Assembly (NCBI RefSeq): GCF_002105155.1
Contig: NW_019029026.1
Span: 62,001-126,000 of the forward strand
Source of the DNA: Lobosporangium transversale
Lineage: Eukaryota; Mortierellomycota; Mortierellomycetes; Mortierellales; Mortierellaceae
Reading direction: 5' to 3'
Length of the DNA: 64,000 nucleotides
The notes beneath the pieces are model-generated. The model did no database searches and was not told the origin of the DNA. It was given only the letters and a program-made list of their open reading frames with translations. Made by a program: the position numbers and the translations under genes. Shown piece by piece: positions 1 through 12,900 of this stretch (its first letter is position 1; every line of letters begins with the position of its first letter).

Positions 1-1740
1 TAGAAGTTCAAGATGACAGATCCAAGAGCCAGAGTTACAGTTAACAAATGCAGTCTTTTTATAATGTTGTCCCTGCCCAGATCATTTAGATCTTTCTAAG
101 CTCCTGAGTAGTTCAAATTTGCATAATGAACGTCGTCGTCTGCTATTGTATGTAGCAAATCCAATGTTTGTTGAACAAAACTATGGGGTCGTATATAGTA
201 CTCCAGTGTTGAAAGTCGAGACCGAAATATGATTCCTGAAATCTTCTTTCATCGGTAAAACTTCTATGATTGACATCAGCTCCTTTGAGCAAAAGCGATC
301 TGATCTTGTCGTTCAGAATGAGATGTCGCCACTCAGTTTTCATCGCTAAAATATGCATCATCCTTGTCCTGTAAAAATCACCCTCAAAATTATGATTAAA
401 AGGAAAGTCCTCTATTCGATACTTTTTCTTTTCTTTCTTATACATCGTCCAACGAACTTATTTTGATGTCCTTTGTCCTGCACGAATAAACATGTGTTCC
501 TTGCTGAAGTTATTAGAAAGAGACAGGAAATAATCCTTTTGAGGGTGTACCGGCTGAACAAAAGTCAGAAAAATCGACGCCTCATACCTTGTGAACCATT
601 TCTGATATCTGAGGTCATAATAGAAAGCGAGAAGAAAGAGAAGAAAAAAAAAAAAAAAAAAAGAAATCTCATCAGTCACAACGACGTCGAACTTTCAGTT
701 GGAGATGAGTGAGAAGGCTATTGGATATCCCAATTTGAGTCAAAGATTCCTGCCATTCTGCCTGCTTAATCCATGGCTTTCTTTTTTTCCAGTAGTTGTT
801 AATCGAAATCATGTTTCCCTGACAGTTAATCAGAGAAGCATCAATAAATAATGTTGCCCTGAAAGTGGTGGAGCTGATTAGTAGATCATTAGAACTCCAT
901 CTCTTGGTTCACAAGGTCCATAATATTTGGGTCAAAATATGGTGATTCAATGTATATCTACTCTTGAATGTATGAAGACGCAAGCAAGAGAAATAGTAAT
1001 GTTGCAGACTCGCTGATCGATGGGCCCGTCGAATGAACATATCGATGGATGTCTATCCTTTGTTATATATCTGTGAATGGATGTGTATAAATATGCGTCT
1101 AATATCTGCCGATTAATTTACATTTTTTAATATATTGCACAAGAGAGAAAGAACTAAATTTACCACTTCTGTGACCATAAAATCTGACTACTCAAAAAAA
1201 AAGAGCGCAGCCACCCACTTTTTTTTGGCTTGATATTATAGATGTATACAACTATATAATGACAGAATGCTCTGGTACGGACTACAGTACAATTGACGTG
1301 TCTCCACAGCGTGGCGGTGTCTGGTAGTGAGGTCTTCAGATTGTTGTTGTGAAGAATACCTTCATGTCTCGACTTAAGGGCAAGACAAAATGGAGGAGAT
1401 TGTTCTCCCTTTCGAAGAGGTATCCAGATCCTAGATACCCTATCATTGCGCTGAAGTAAATATTTTGGGCGGCATGTTGTTTTGTACATAGATCACTGCA
1501 AGTCGCGCTGACAAAGACAATAATGAACATACAGGTATCTGCTACTGCGACTATAGTGGTTATGGGTAATTCTCTGTTAAAAAATGACATTTTGAGTAGC
1601 GATGCAACTTTGGCTTTAAGTCAATTAGAAGAACTTTATGAAGTTAAGAACCTATAATTGACTGAAATTATTCAGGTATGGTATGAATACACGAGCACGT
1701 AACGCAGCTTTATCATGTGATAGATAATCGTGACTGCCGT
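1..1740. other. AT-rich stretch without an assignable gene
   Basis: Only short, overlapping open frames occur here, with no recognisable domain and no consistent splice pattern. A minus-strand frame at 143-445 encodes 100 residues with a faint ankyrin-like phrase (LLKGADVNHR), but I cannot extend it by splicing on either side. A poly(A) run lies at about 641-661. The right-hand end presumably holds the promoter of the p23 gene. Confidence 0.5.
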
Positions 1741-1755
1741 AGAAGCTTAGGGAAG
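1741..1755 (+). promoter_or_regulatory. Heat-shock-element-like site upstream of p23
   Basis: Three contiguous 5-bp units (aGAAg, cTTag, gGAAg) match the alternating nGAAn/nTTCn layout bound by HSF, with the middle unit imperfect. The site is about 130 bases upstream of the p23 start codon. p23 is a typical HSF target in fungi, so the position makes sense, but a short degenerate site can arise by chance. Confidence 0.35.
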
Positions 1756-1881
1756 CAGAGAAGGACCCAGAAGCCAGAGGAGAACCAAATGTTAGAAAGA
1801 TCGCGAAATTCACTCCTGACATCAACTTTTTCTTCGTAATCACATTAACATCACATTTTCATTCACTCTACATCAATCGAC

Positions 1882-3111
1882 ATGAGGTATGCGATTATTC
1901 ATTTGCATTATGGCTATCAAGTTATGCTTATAATTTACATGCTGATCGTTGTGGCGATTTTATTGAGCTCGAATATTGAAGCACAATATCTTTTTTACAA
2001 TAAAGGATCAAATACATGGGTTTGATTAATACTAACACATCATACATCCTATTTTAATCATTGGACGCGATTTCATTTATATAAAGCTCTACTCTCACTC
2101 CCGAAGGTAGGATTGACAGACAATTGCGTTCGTATACGCTTAGATATCCTTTGTGATATAGATGGATTCGGTGTTGTAACGAAGCGGTGTCATATACGTT
2201 CACTAATATTTTTATCTTTCATGGATAGTTTTGTGGGCCCAACGCGCCAACCTTGTTTATGTCACTGTTAATCTTGCCGACACTACACCAAACATCAACT
2301 TAACCGAGGACAAGCTCGAGGTTACAGCCACATCCGATGGAAAGAGCTATGCCACTGTGATCGAATTTAACAAGCCAATCAACCCCGAGGTATGTTTGCG
2401 TAGTCTGTATCTAAATCTTTTGTTTGCATTTGGGCATAGTTATAGAATGAATAACGTGTGACCCACGCAGGGGCGAGAACATGGGAAACTGATCAGCATG
2501 GATTTAGTTACTGGGTACTGCATCGAAAAGCACGGGCTCATAGCACTGCATGAACTCACCAATTTTTTGGTCTACTGCGATATTTGAACCATCAATAGGC
2601 ATCTAAGACCAATGCAAACCCTCGTAATATCTTTTTTACTTTGGCCAAGAAGGAGGAGAGCTGGTGGCCCCGTTTGAACAAGGGTCCGAAGCTCAACTTC
2701 GTCAAGACGGATTTTGCTCGCTGGAAGGATGAGGATGACGATGACGAGAATGATGAAGATCAAATGCGTATGGGCGATATGGGCGATATGGGTGGAATGG
2801 GTGGAATGGGTGGAATGGGCGGAATGGGCGGAATGGGCGGAATGGGCGGAATGGGCGGAATGGATCTTCAGAGCTTGATGGCTCAGATGGGTCAAAGTGG
2901 CCAAGGAGGTATGGCTGATTCTGACGACGATCTAGAGGTATGTTACCGGTTGCATTGACGCTAAGCAATAATTTGTCTCATTTTCAAATAACATTTCTGG
3001 CATTTTATATTTATATTTATATTTTTTATTTTTTTTAACATTTGCAAACAGGATGATGAAGAGGGTGTTCCCGCATTGGAATCGACCGAAGACAAGGAGG
3101 AGGAGAAGTAA
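1882..3111 (+). CDS. Hsp90 co-chaperone p23 (CS domain), 194 aa
   Basis: p23/Sba1/Wos2 binds the ATP-closed form of Hsp90 in the cytosol and slows its ATPase. I model five exons: 1882-1886, 2087-2106, 2229-2389, 2599-2937 and 3052-3111, total 585 nt. The first coding exon is only ATGAG and the second is 20 nt. Together they give MSSTLTPE, which joins to VLWAQR, the classic p23 N terminus. The CS domain occupies about residues 8-110 and includes the diagnostic KKEESWWPRL and DFARWKDED motifs. The acidic C-terminal tail is interrupted by eight perfect Gly-Gly-Met repeats and ends EDKEEEK. All introns are GT-AG. Length is within the family range. The tiny first exons would be missed by most gene callers, which would start at an internal codon. 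Confidence 0.93.
2791..2862 (+). repeat. 9-bp coding minisatellite (GGM x8) in p23
   Basis: Eight head-to-tail copies of a 9-base unit, three GGTGGAATG followed by five GGCGGAATG, encode Gly-Gly-Met repeats inside the p23 acidic tail. Blocks of identical unit variants suggest recent slippage or unequal exchange. Two related GDM units precede the array. Confidence 0.95.
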
Positions 3112-4450
3112 ACGGTTTCAATTTTGCCATCAGATACTTTCAAATAAATGAAACTGCTTTACACAGTCGAACACTGCAAGTCATAATGTGATGGATATAG
3201 CAATGATGTGTATGTCTGTTGTAGGTGTATGTGGAAATGAGGAACAACCAGATCTGCCTGTACACATTCATAAATATATAGTGAGATCTCCAAGATTTCA
3301 AGTTAAAGAGGGTCAAGGTGGTATAAGAGCGCAGATTAATATCAATGTAGTTGAGCCACGAATCTCCGACTTTTATGTACATGTACATGGTGTGCCTGCT
3401 TAAAGAAAGAATACCTTGTATTCAAGCGGAAATGTCAAAAATATTTTAAAATGAGCAGTACAGATTAAACACGCAACACATTGCTGGCGATGAAAGTTTC
3501 AAAATAATAGTCAGCTATATTGAGTGTGAGTTTGGGTATCTTACAAGCTCGAATGCCAAGTCCGCGGTCCGGTCCCAGGTTACTAAGGATAAGGGTCAAT
3601 GACTTCGGTCTTTCCAAAGCGGAATCGGAACAAGGCTAATTGCACGTTTAAAATTTACATTATGGTATGACATCATTGCACTATTCAAATCGTTGTAATA
3701 CACTAAAAATGCCCTTAGGCTAAACTCAACCGAACTACTCGAGGAGATCAAAAAAGATCCTCGTTGTACAAGCTAACAACGAATAGATGGTCAAATAATC
3801 TCCAAACACCAAATAGAGTCCTCACCAGAAGGTCATCGACTAAAATATTTTCATGAATAAAATATCCTCCACTTCAGACAACCAGCCACCAAATCAATTC
3901 AATCATCGTTTTTAATTAAAAATGATTTAAAGACAGTATCTTATAAATATTTTTGTCAACGACTCTGGCGAAGACTACGGACACGTTGTACACAGTTTTC
4001 GCCACCTACTTTATACTTTCCGTATTACATTAAAACTAGATATTCTTTTTTTCACAGTAAAGCATCAAACATAGACGAGATTTATCCATATATGCATAAG
4101 GTGGGAAAGAATGGAGGATTGACGTTTCTTGCAGGCGCCGTTCAGACTGTGGTCCACATCGTTATTTGGTCCTTTCAATTACGTCCTGCTTCGGTCTTAC
4201 TCAGCTCTTGTTGGTAAGTCAAAACAAAGACATACGCAATAGATTACACTGAATACCGGTCTCATATAATATTTAAATCAATTGAAACCGATACTTTAAA
4301 AAAGAAAAGAGTATCCTTTGAAACCTTAAAATGTGCGCGGTTTTAAAATGATTTAAGACATTCATGTCTTGAGTGACTTTCCTCTCTGTACTCTTTCTTT
4401 CATTCTTTCTTCTCAACTCTCTCGGTCCACTCTCCACTAGCTTCTTAATC
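3112..4450. other. Intergenic region between p23 and the AVT transporter
   Basis: No gene recognised. A GTAAGT donor-like site at about 4213, following an open stretch from about 4090, could mark a 5' UTR exon of the transporter, but no acceptor is obvious. The rest is AT-rich. Confidence 0.4.
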
Positions 4451-6836
4451 ATGGAGAATGCTTACTCACAGGCTGCGGTGGCACCAGCTATGCCTTCCCA
4501 CGAAGATATCGACGCCAGCACATCAATCACTCCAACACTAGATACCAACACCACCACCACATCAGCCACCCCAGCGCCGATTACAGATGTATCAGATTCA
4601 GCTTTCGAACGATCGAAGTCGATCAAAAGGCTGCAGGCTGATCCGGCTACAGTAAATACATCCACTGGGTCTGTTCCTGAGTTGGATGACAGGCATCTGC
4701 ATGCTATCGTGGGACAACATCTCATCACTACACCTCTCCCGGACACCAATGGGAGTTCACTTGCCCAACCACTTCCCAGCGATAGTCCACCAAAGAGTAT
4801 TAATGATGCTAATCTTCTCGAAAGACAACGTTCAGCCAACTCCACAAACGCTATAACATCTGCAGCCTCAACCTTCGAGGCTACAGTTCCAGAAAGCTCC
4901 ATTGGGTGGAACCCACATCTTCAGCTCCAGGGGGGTGCTGATGCTAATGACATCTACAAGTGGCACGCAAAAGAGACAAGACGGCAGCTTGGGCCCAGGG
5001 CTCACACCTACCACGCGCCTCATACCAAAGTCCCAGGTATATCCGCGATTAAGCTGCCAGGTGGATTCCGCCGCCATTTCTTGCAGCAGGACGCAGCAGC
5101 CCGAGGAGTGGCTGCACCAAAGTTACCAACAAAGTCCTTTATTCACTATCTTGGGCTATTTAGTATGTACGAATTCGATCATTTTGCTGGGGAGAACTTT
5201 CAATCGATTCCAAGAAGGTCCATTATTGTGCCTAAGGATCCTGAAAAACGGAGAAGGTCTTTAGCTACAGTCGGTAGTCATCGGTATTTTATGCATAGTG
5301 ATGAGGTCCAGGAAGATGAGGAAGTTATTGAGGAGCCTGAAGAATTGATCTCATTCTCCAAGGCTGTTGGCATGTTGTTTAAAACGTAAGCACGGCACTA
5401 TCTTATATTTCTGATGCTGCATGGTGCATGCAACACGATCATTCGATAAACAGCTTTTTTTTTTTTTTTTTTTTTTTTTGAAACTAGATTTATTGCAAGT
5501 GGTATCCTCTTTCTACCAAATGCATTCAAGAACGGTGGCATACTCTTTGCACCGATCTTCATGACCTTGATCGCTATATTATGCCTGCATTCCTTCTTGT
5601 TGCTAGTTCAATGTCGCGAACTGCATCCAGGCTCATATGGTGATATTGGCCAGCGTTTTTACGGCCGATGGATGCGTTACATTGTCTTGTTTGCCATTGC
5701 CATCTCACAATTTGGCTTCTGTTGGTATGTTGGTATATGTTGTTGAAAAAGTTGTCTCAGTTTTGGTAGTATCAGTTTGATTAACAGCCCTTTGTCCACG
5801 CCAAACATATCACCACAATAGTGGCTATTGTATTTTTTTTGCGCAACAGTTCGCTATTGTAGTAAAAAGCTTGGGCGGTGCCGACCTGGACAAAATCGTC
5901 TGGATTGCCATTTTTTTCGTTATTCTAATTCCCTTCACATTGCTACGTAATATTGGAAAATTGGGCTTCAGTACTCTGGTTGCGGATCTTTGTATCATTG
6001 TTGGATTGATCTACTTGTACACCTACGATATCAAAGAGCTTGTCATCAATCAAGGGTCTCCTACTCCCCTTCGCCTCTTTAATAGTAATGATTTTGGAGT
6101 TTTCATCGGCACAGGTAATAATAAGATTGATCAGAACTAATTGTTTACAAAAATTATTTTCAAATTTGTATTGCGTTACTTATGACTTTTACTGTCTTTT
6201 TTATTGCTATTGTCAGCTGTATTTTCTTACGAAGGAATTGGGATGGTTATCCCCATTTGCGGTAGCATGGCCAACCCTAAGCAGTTCCCACGTGCTCTTA
6301 CCATTGTCTTGGCTGTAGTCTGTGTATTATTGGTTAGCTTCGGTGTATTAGGGTATGCTGCTTATGGCGATCAAGTTCATACAATCGTCCTTGATAATCT
6401 GCCAAACAATACTGGGGGAGAGAAGGCAGGCAAAAACGCGATCCAGTTGCTCTATATCATTGCAATTTACCTTACAACACCACTAATGTTATTTCCTTGT
6501 ATCCGCATTGTTGAGCATGCTGTGTTTAAGGTAGTTGGAGACGAATCTTCAGGCAAGGTGAGGATGTTGAAGGAGAACATTATACGTATCGTCATCGACT
6601 TTGCGGTGGCAGCTGTTGCATATGCAGGCTACACCAAGCTCGATATCTTTATTTCGTTCATCGGTTCCTTTGCCTGCGCTCCCTTGCTCTTTATTTTTCC
6701 GCCCCTGTTCCACTTGCGCGCCTTCCCTGGGCAGCCCTTGTGGCGCAAGATCAGTAGTATTGTGCTGATCCTGTTTGGTTTCCTAGTCTTTTTTTACACC
6801 CTTATCATTAATATCCAGTCTTTCTCAAAGGACTAA
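4451..6836 (+). CDS. AVT3/AVT4-type vacuolar amino-acid transporter, 694 aa
   Basis: Member of the Aa_trans (amino acid/auxin permease) family; fungal AVT3/AVT4 relatives export neutral and basic amino acids from the vacuole. Exons are 4451-5385, 5488-5724, 5822-6114 and 6217-6836 (2085 nt). The first ~310 residues are a Ser/Thr/Pro-rich cytosolic extension, followed by about eleven hydrophobic helices. Family landmarks include FIASGILFLPNAFKNGG in helix 1, ELHPGSYGDIG, a helix reading YCIFFAQQF, and SYEGIGMVIPI near the substrate site. The third exon start was placed at 5822 because this restores the complete helix in frame; an ATG-first call would lose it. Intron 1 contains a run of about 21 T just before its acceptor. 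The start codon is the first in-frame ATG, and the extension length is typical for fungal AVT3/4. Confidence 0.92.
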
Positions 6837-7129
6837 TCGCTACATGTTGCACAGTAAAGAAAATTAAAATTCAATTTCCGGGCGGAATCCGTAGACTTGT
6901 ATCTGAAATTACATCACGCAGTGATTGTGTTGTATATAGAATAACAAAAGAAAATAGAGGCGAATAACCTTGACGGCAAATAGCGCCATGGGATGCCAAA
7001 AGGAAAGACGGAAGATTTATAGGCGAGCTCACAAACTGAGAAAGGGAAAATAGAAGTGGACGGCGAGATGAAATGAGAGTGAAAACTGAAGACTTTATCG
7101 AGAGAGAAGTTTCTTTGGCATTTACAGTA
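6837..7129. other. 3' flank of the transporter, nothing recognised
   Basis: No coding signal or RNA gene seen. The stretch separates the transporter stop codon from the decayed nuclease relic on the opposite strand. Confidence 0.4.
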
Positions 7130-9110
7130 CTAGCCTACAGATCTGGTTGTGGTAGTTCCCAGGCGAGGCCTCAAGAGGCGGACTCGTCTATGACAAGAAT
7201 CCTTCTAAATGTGGATCTACAGAATATCTCGATTAGTGGATGCTGAATGAAGTTGAGGCAGTGGAGCTGTCAGGTCTCAACTTGTACACCAAAATCCTCG
7301 CATGTAGGACTTCTTGGAAGTGTCGTACTCGTTGACACCGACAACAACGTATCCAAGGGGTCGCGCCTAAGGATTTAAAGCAAATCTAGTTAGAGCGAGC
7401 CTTTCCCAATAAGTAAACATGATATAAAATAAACAACCCAAAAAAATAAACATCTTACCTTGCAAGGATGACAGCTGGCACCTCGCTCCAATTTTGCCAA
7501 ACCCAATCCCAATTACAGCCTTATTATACCTCCCTCCCTTTCTACCAATTGATTCTCCGATCATACTGAGAAGACGGTCGGGGATGATATATACATGTAC
7601 TGTACTAAGCATTCCTAGCCCTTCTGGAGTCCCATTAGTGCCTTGCAAAAAGCCTTTCTCCGTTTTAAATTCTTCGAGCTGATCCTCTACCTTTTCTCGT
7701 TCAGATATAGATGTCTTTCAATACTGGCGTTGTCACCACGTAGAGGCGGCAGTCTGCTTTCCAGATCACTGATGGAGTCGGCTCCTGCAGGCGCAGCACT
7801 CCTCTTTTCTTCTAGTCACCGCCGAAACATGAACGTTGGCTGGTACACTGCCTTTTGCTTCACAGCAAGGTTGTGGAAGGTATCAGGGTCTGCGACAGGC
7901 AAGAGCGCGCTCGCCCCTACACACATGTTTGACTGATATCTATGCCTAGGGTTTTTATCTTGCCGGACTCGCGTCTCCAAATTGTCCTGACATCCTGCAG
8001 GCTTTTGACAATGTTCCTAATCTCCGTCAAATAGTAGTCCACACCACCAACTGTAGACGTGAGTTGGGAAGGTACCTTATCAGGTCCTTGCCTTTCCAAA
8101 AAATAGTGAGCAGCTCACCCTCTGAGAATGAGATGAAAGGTTGCTGTATTGGTGTGAAGGGAACCATTTTACGGCTGCTTTTAGTGAGTCGATTCAAGTA
8201 GGCAAAGTTTTCGATGGCAGAGATGTCTTCCTGAATATTGATGTCTATACCAGGCAACAGGTCATGACACCAGGAGCCTAACGGTCAGTTTTACGAGGTG
8301 ATGCTTGATGGCATATCGAGATCGGTATCTGCGAGAACTCTGTTGGGCCTCCCCTTCTGTGTCCCCTGGGGTAGGATGATTAACAGCCTTGTATCTATTG
8401 AAGGGCTTGGGTTTCTGAGCCATGCCTCGTGCCAGCTTGCTATGTGTCGTAGACGGATGAAGGTTAATGGATGTTCAAGCCAAAATAATAATATAAATAA
8501 TAATTATAATATATTTATACCTCTTGGTGTTTGCCGCGCCTCTGCTCCCTACCCTTCTTGGTATTATATCTGTCATATTCACGCTGAAGGACTTCATCGG
8601 TAACGGGAGGCGGGTCAGATTCCTCAGAAGATGAGGCCAGCGATACAGATGAAGCAGATCCATTATCAAAATCCTTCTCAATATCCTTTAAGGTCTTGTC
8701 TAGAGGAATAAGTGCCTGTTTATGATCAACAAATACGGTCAGTGAAAGTTGAAAGTCTGCTTCATGGACATTCCTGAGCTGGACTTTGTTATCGGGCAGA
8801 TACTATCACAGCATTGAATTGATTCCTAATACAAAATAAATAAGGTTCATATCTGAACAATGGAAAATAAAATAAAATAAGATAAAGTAAAACAAAATAA
8901 CCACTTTAATTGCATTTTTTTTTTTTTTTTTCTAACATTACTCCAGGCCGCGTTCAGAACTACAATCCATTGATTCAATAAACTATCAGACCCATCTTTG
9001 ATGAAGGAATGACTCTTTCGTCGTTTTGGCTTCTCATACTCAACGGTGAATAATATTGCGAGAAATTTTAAGCGGATAATCGCCACGCAGTCCTTCAAGT
9101 AGGATGTATA
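7130..9110 (-). pseudogene. Decayed Fanzor/TnpB-like RNA-guided nuclease gene
   Basis: Stitching minus-strand frames gives a broken protein with the layout of eukaryotic TnpB relatives (Fanzor). From the N terminus: a stretch around 9098-8930, then PDNKVQLRNVHEADFQLSLT near 8780, a linker with SSSEESDPPPVTDEVLQREY, then a block at 8257-8027 (VPFTPIQQPFISFSEGE). A frameshift at an A6 run (about 8100) leads into KTLGID (RuvC-I-like, about 7940). Another break follows, then VGASALLP, KQKAVYQPTF, a TGA where Trp is expected, and AVIGIGFGKIG with LSSLQG near 7480. Last is GYVVVGVNEYDTSKK at about 7365-7322, the Glu-Tyr-x-Thr-Ser-Lys motif that precedes the zinc ribbon in this family. The ribbon cysteines are missing. 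Several frameshifts and stops make it non-functional. I saw no clear terminal inverted repeats. Family assignment is from memory of motifs. Confidence 0.55.
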
Positions 9111-9196
9111 GCGTGGCTACAAGCTAAACCTCTACATCAATGCCCACCAATACGTACCAATTATAAAAAAGAAGTCTGCTAATTTAACAACTCATA

Positions 9197-9282
9197 ATAA
9201 TATTGATGATAATAATAATGATAATAATAATGATAATAATAATGATAATAATAATGATAATAATAATGATAATAATGATAAA
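9197..9282. repeat. AAT/GAT microsatellite
   Basis: An imperfect array of AATAATGAT-type triplet units runs for about 85 bases between two coding remnants. It is a simple-sequence repeat, with no spacers that would suggest a CRISPR. Confidence 0.9.
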
Positions 9283-9309
9283 AGAATCGCTTACTGTCCT
9301 TTACTTTAA

Positions 9310-9760
9310 CCGGTGGCATTCCTACATCTTCTATGTGGAGCATACGCTAAATATGTCTTTACCTTTGGAATGGAAACCTTCAGGACAAAAAAAAACCCCG
9401 TACCAGGAATGCGACAAGTGGCTTTCCTGTGCCAAATGGCGCTTGATGATTATACGCGCTGTATGACCGCCTTTCATTCAAGAGTACCAGTTTATATCAG
9501 ATTTGATTCTCCAACTTGGACAGTCTCTCGAAGAGTTCTTCTCATCTTTGCTACGACAACTACAGGCAGGGAGAGCTGAAGAGAAGGAAAGAAAAAGAAT
9601 AGAGCGAGAGGAAGCAACCGCTGGATTGTCTAGACAAAATAATAACAAAATTATGGACGCGTAAAAGAGATTGGGTCCCTTCGCGCTTGATACGAGCAAT
9701 ACGCGACTTCTGCTCAAGGAAAAGATCTACAGAGTTTACCCTTGTATGAGTACAGCGCAA
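9310..9760 (+). pseudogene. Broken coding remnant, function unknown
   Basis: Three plus-strand frames read on from one another with two frameshifts. One contains GMRQVAFLCQMALDDYTRCM; a shift near 9470 leads to FIQEYQFISDLILQLGQSLE and a charged helix (EEKERKRIEREEATA); a shift near 9657 leads to KRDWVPSRLIRAIRDF and a stop near 9750. The composition looks like genuine coding sequence of a coiled-coil-containing protein, but I do not recognise the family. Its position beside the nuclease relic suggests a degenerate repeat-associated gene, which is inference. Confidence 0.4.
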
Positions 9761-9985
9761 TCTCGGCCTATATGACGTAATATGAGCGCATTATATGCTA
9801 TAGTGTGTACCTAGAAGACATTGCTGTCAGTCCGCCACTATCGCTTCAAAACTTCATAATCATTACTGCGATTTATCAAGGCACATTCCTTCAAACATTT
9901 CTTTAGACACGGAAACAAATATATACACCTCCAGGCTCCATTGATACGCTACATTGTATCTAGCAGGGACACAGTTTTAGTCATC

Positions 9986-12900
9986 ATGCCACACATTAAT
10001 CCACCTGCACCGGCGATGCCTCGATTGGCGCCGCCAGAGTCTGACCATTGGTTTGCCAAAGTCAAGTACGCTACACTCTACCCTTTTGACTTGCTTTGGA
10101 TTTATCTGTGTTTTTACTAATTCCCTAAGTGTTGATCTAATTTTCTTTCTTTTTTCTTGATAGGGCATTGCCCTTTCATTCTGAAAACTTTAACTGCATC
10201 CTTCCAGGATGTCCAAACTCATATCAGACAAAGCAAGGTTTGGAGCGTCACTTTATCTCCATCCATATGCCCAAAATCCCAGCACCTACAAAGCACACGC
10301 GATCAGATGCGCGAGCGTCGTCCTCAGCGAGCCTGAGTAATACCAACTACCGGAGATCTAGCACTGCCGTGCGCAAAGGAAGAATAAAGTCTCATCGTAA
10401 AGGGCGACCGCCAGGATCGGGACTTAAAAACCGCCTCAAGCAGCAGGGCATTCAGCAGGAACTGGACCCTGCTCAAACAGACAATTATCTCACACATACA
10501 ACAGCTGATCATCATACCAATCATTCCTTGCTTGCTAACCACCCAGCATCTACACGACATGACTATGGATGTGATGATGAAAACAAACCAAGGGAGGAAC
10601 GCTCGTATCTCGAATTTTTCCCCTTTCTTAATGTCTCCCAAAGACTTGAGATCGTAAACATTGCAACAGAAAAAAGCCTGGTAAATACTGTCAACGCTAC
10701 AAATAACACAAATCACGGTCATACATCAACGAATAATTTAACATCAGAACAGACTACACAGCTTGAAGTTGCAGCAGAAGAAGTTAAAGCTGAGAGTTCG
10801 GATGTATCGACCATTCGAACCAATTTAAATGAAGCCTACTTCGCGGGTCAAAATCCGCCGTTATCAGCGAATGATATGTTTCATAATCCAGGGGAATCCA
10901 TTCAGCAATCCCAGACACATAAAGCTACGGATAATACTCCATCAGTCAAGACAGAGGCAAACTTGACAGTGGATACTGATGAAGACCGACTTAGTGACAT
11001 TGGCATGGATGTCGAGTATGATGGTGATGGTGATGCTGGCTCAGATCCAGATGTCTTCTTTGACGCTAAAGGATTTATTGACAGCGAAGCAGAGTCAAGT
11101 CAAAAGCCAAATACAAAACTCGATAGGACTGTTACTAACAGTAAAAGTCAGGTTAATACAGCAGCCAAAACAATAAATGGCAATGGATCAGCAATCAAGG
11201 ATGGAGATGACAAATTAAAGACTCAAGATATGGATGCTGAAGTCATAGCAGAGACCAATCATACAGGGGCATATTCAGCCAAAGACCGACCCAAACTTCA
11301 GAACAATGATTCAAGTGTAAATAATCAGAGGAGACAGGAAGATAAGGAGAAAAATCGGTCATCATCACAAGCGCCGGTCAACAGCCACTCAATTGCTCCA
11401 CTAGCAACAACTTCACTTGAACCTAAGACACCCATGGCTTTGCTTCCAAAATCTTCCTTCAAACTTATCCCACGAGAAGATGACGACCTTGAAGAATACC
11501 ATCTACCAGCTGGGCATAATGTTCGCTATATAGGTAAGCCATGCTTAATTGGCTTTATTAACTTTAAATACGTACTGTCGGTCTGAAACCCGCTACTAAC
11601 AGGAAGTGGCCTTATAGAGCCGACAGAGACGGAGCTAGCAGAGCGTGTGGAGTATGATATGGATGAGCAAGGTAATAGCGAGTATTATTTGTATCATGCA
11701 GCTGATGCAGTTACTATTCTTGCCTTTTGTTTATGATTAACCCTGGATACCTTAATTGGACTGCAATAATGTTAGACGAGTTTTGGTTAAAGGAGGTTAA
11801 TGCGGAGCGACGCAAACAAGATTTAGGAGAGGTATCTGCCTCCCTGTTTGAGAAGATTATCGATCGGTTGGAAAAAGAGTGGTTTGATCTAGTATGTTAT
11901 CTGAATATTAATATATCGACCCTCATTTACTATTATTCATGTGGTTATCGAAAGATCGCCCTTGTTATGGTGAGGTTATTACTAAGCTAACTTCATTTCT
12001 GACTTCGGATTATCATGGTAGACCAAAAATATACCAAAATCTGCAGAAAATCTTCCACCGGAAGATTCGGCTTGTAATATCTGCGATGATGGCGAGTGTG
12101 AGAACAGCAATGCCATTGTATTTTGTGATGGCTGTAATCTAGCAGTTCATCAAGGTAAAGCGACTCAGATGATTATAAAGGGCTTAATTTGTTCAGGTTA
12201 TCAACATAACTAACAATGCGCATCTGGATATAATTTACACTGAACTGAATAGACTGTTATGGGATCCCTTATATCCCAGAAGGTCAATGGCTTTGTCGTA
12301 AATGTATGCTCTCACCTCAGATGCCTGTCTCATGTATATTTTGCCCAGGAGAAGGGGGTGCATTTAAACAGACCACTAACAGTAGATGGGCTCATCTTCT
12401 ATGTGCAAGCTGGATCCCAGAGGTTGGAGTTGCTAATACTGTATATATGGAGCCTATCGACAACATTGATAAAATTCCAGCAAGTCGCTGGCGATTGACA
12501 TGTTATATTTGTAAGCTACGCATGGGCGCCTGTATCCAATGCGAAACCAAGAATTGCTTCAGAGCTTTTCATGTGACCTGTGCGCGAAAGGCTCATTTGT
12601 ACATGAAGTCCAAGGTCTCAAAGGTTTCCAGTTCAGGGGGAGAAGTCTTGGTCTATCGCGCTCACTGCCACAAGCACACTCCTGTATGTTCATATGTATA
12701 TTCCATATCGCCTTTGATCGACATTTTCCATGTCTTCACACGAGACCAACCCTCTTTTCCCTTTTTTTCTTCATACGACTTTTCACTCATCTAGCGCGAC
12801 TACAAAGGCTCAATCGATATTGCGGGGGCAGCGGCGTTATTCGCGCACAAAGGCATAAAGAAAAAGCGCAACAAAATTCGTCCAATAGATGATGACAGTG

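Noticed and set aside
1336-1590. Minus-strand 84-codon frame with a hydrophobic stretch
   Set aside because: No domain, no splice partners, and composition like random AT-rich sequence.
9197-9282. CRISPR-like repeated units
   Set aside because: Units are contiguous AAT/GAT triplets without spacers; it is a microsatellite in a eukaryotic genome.
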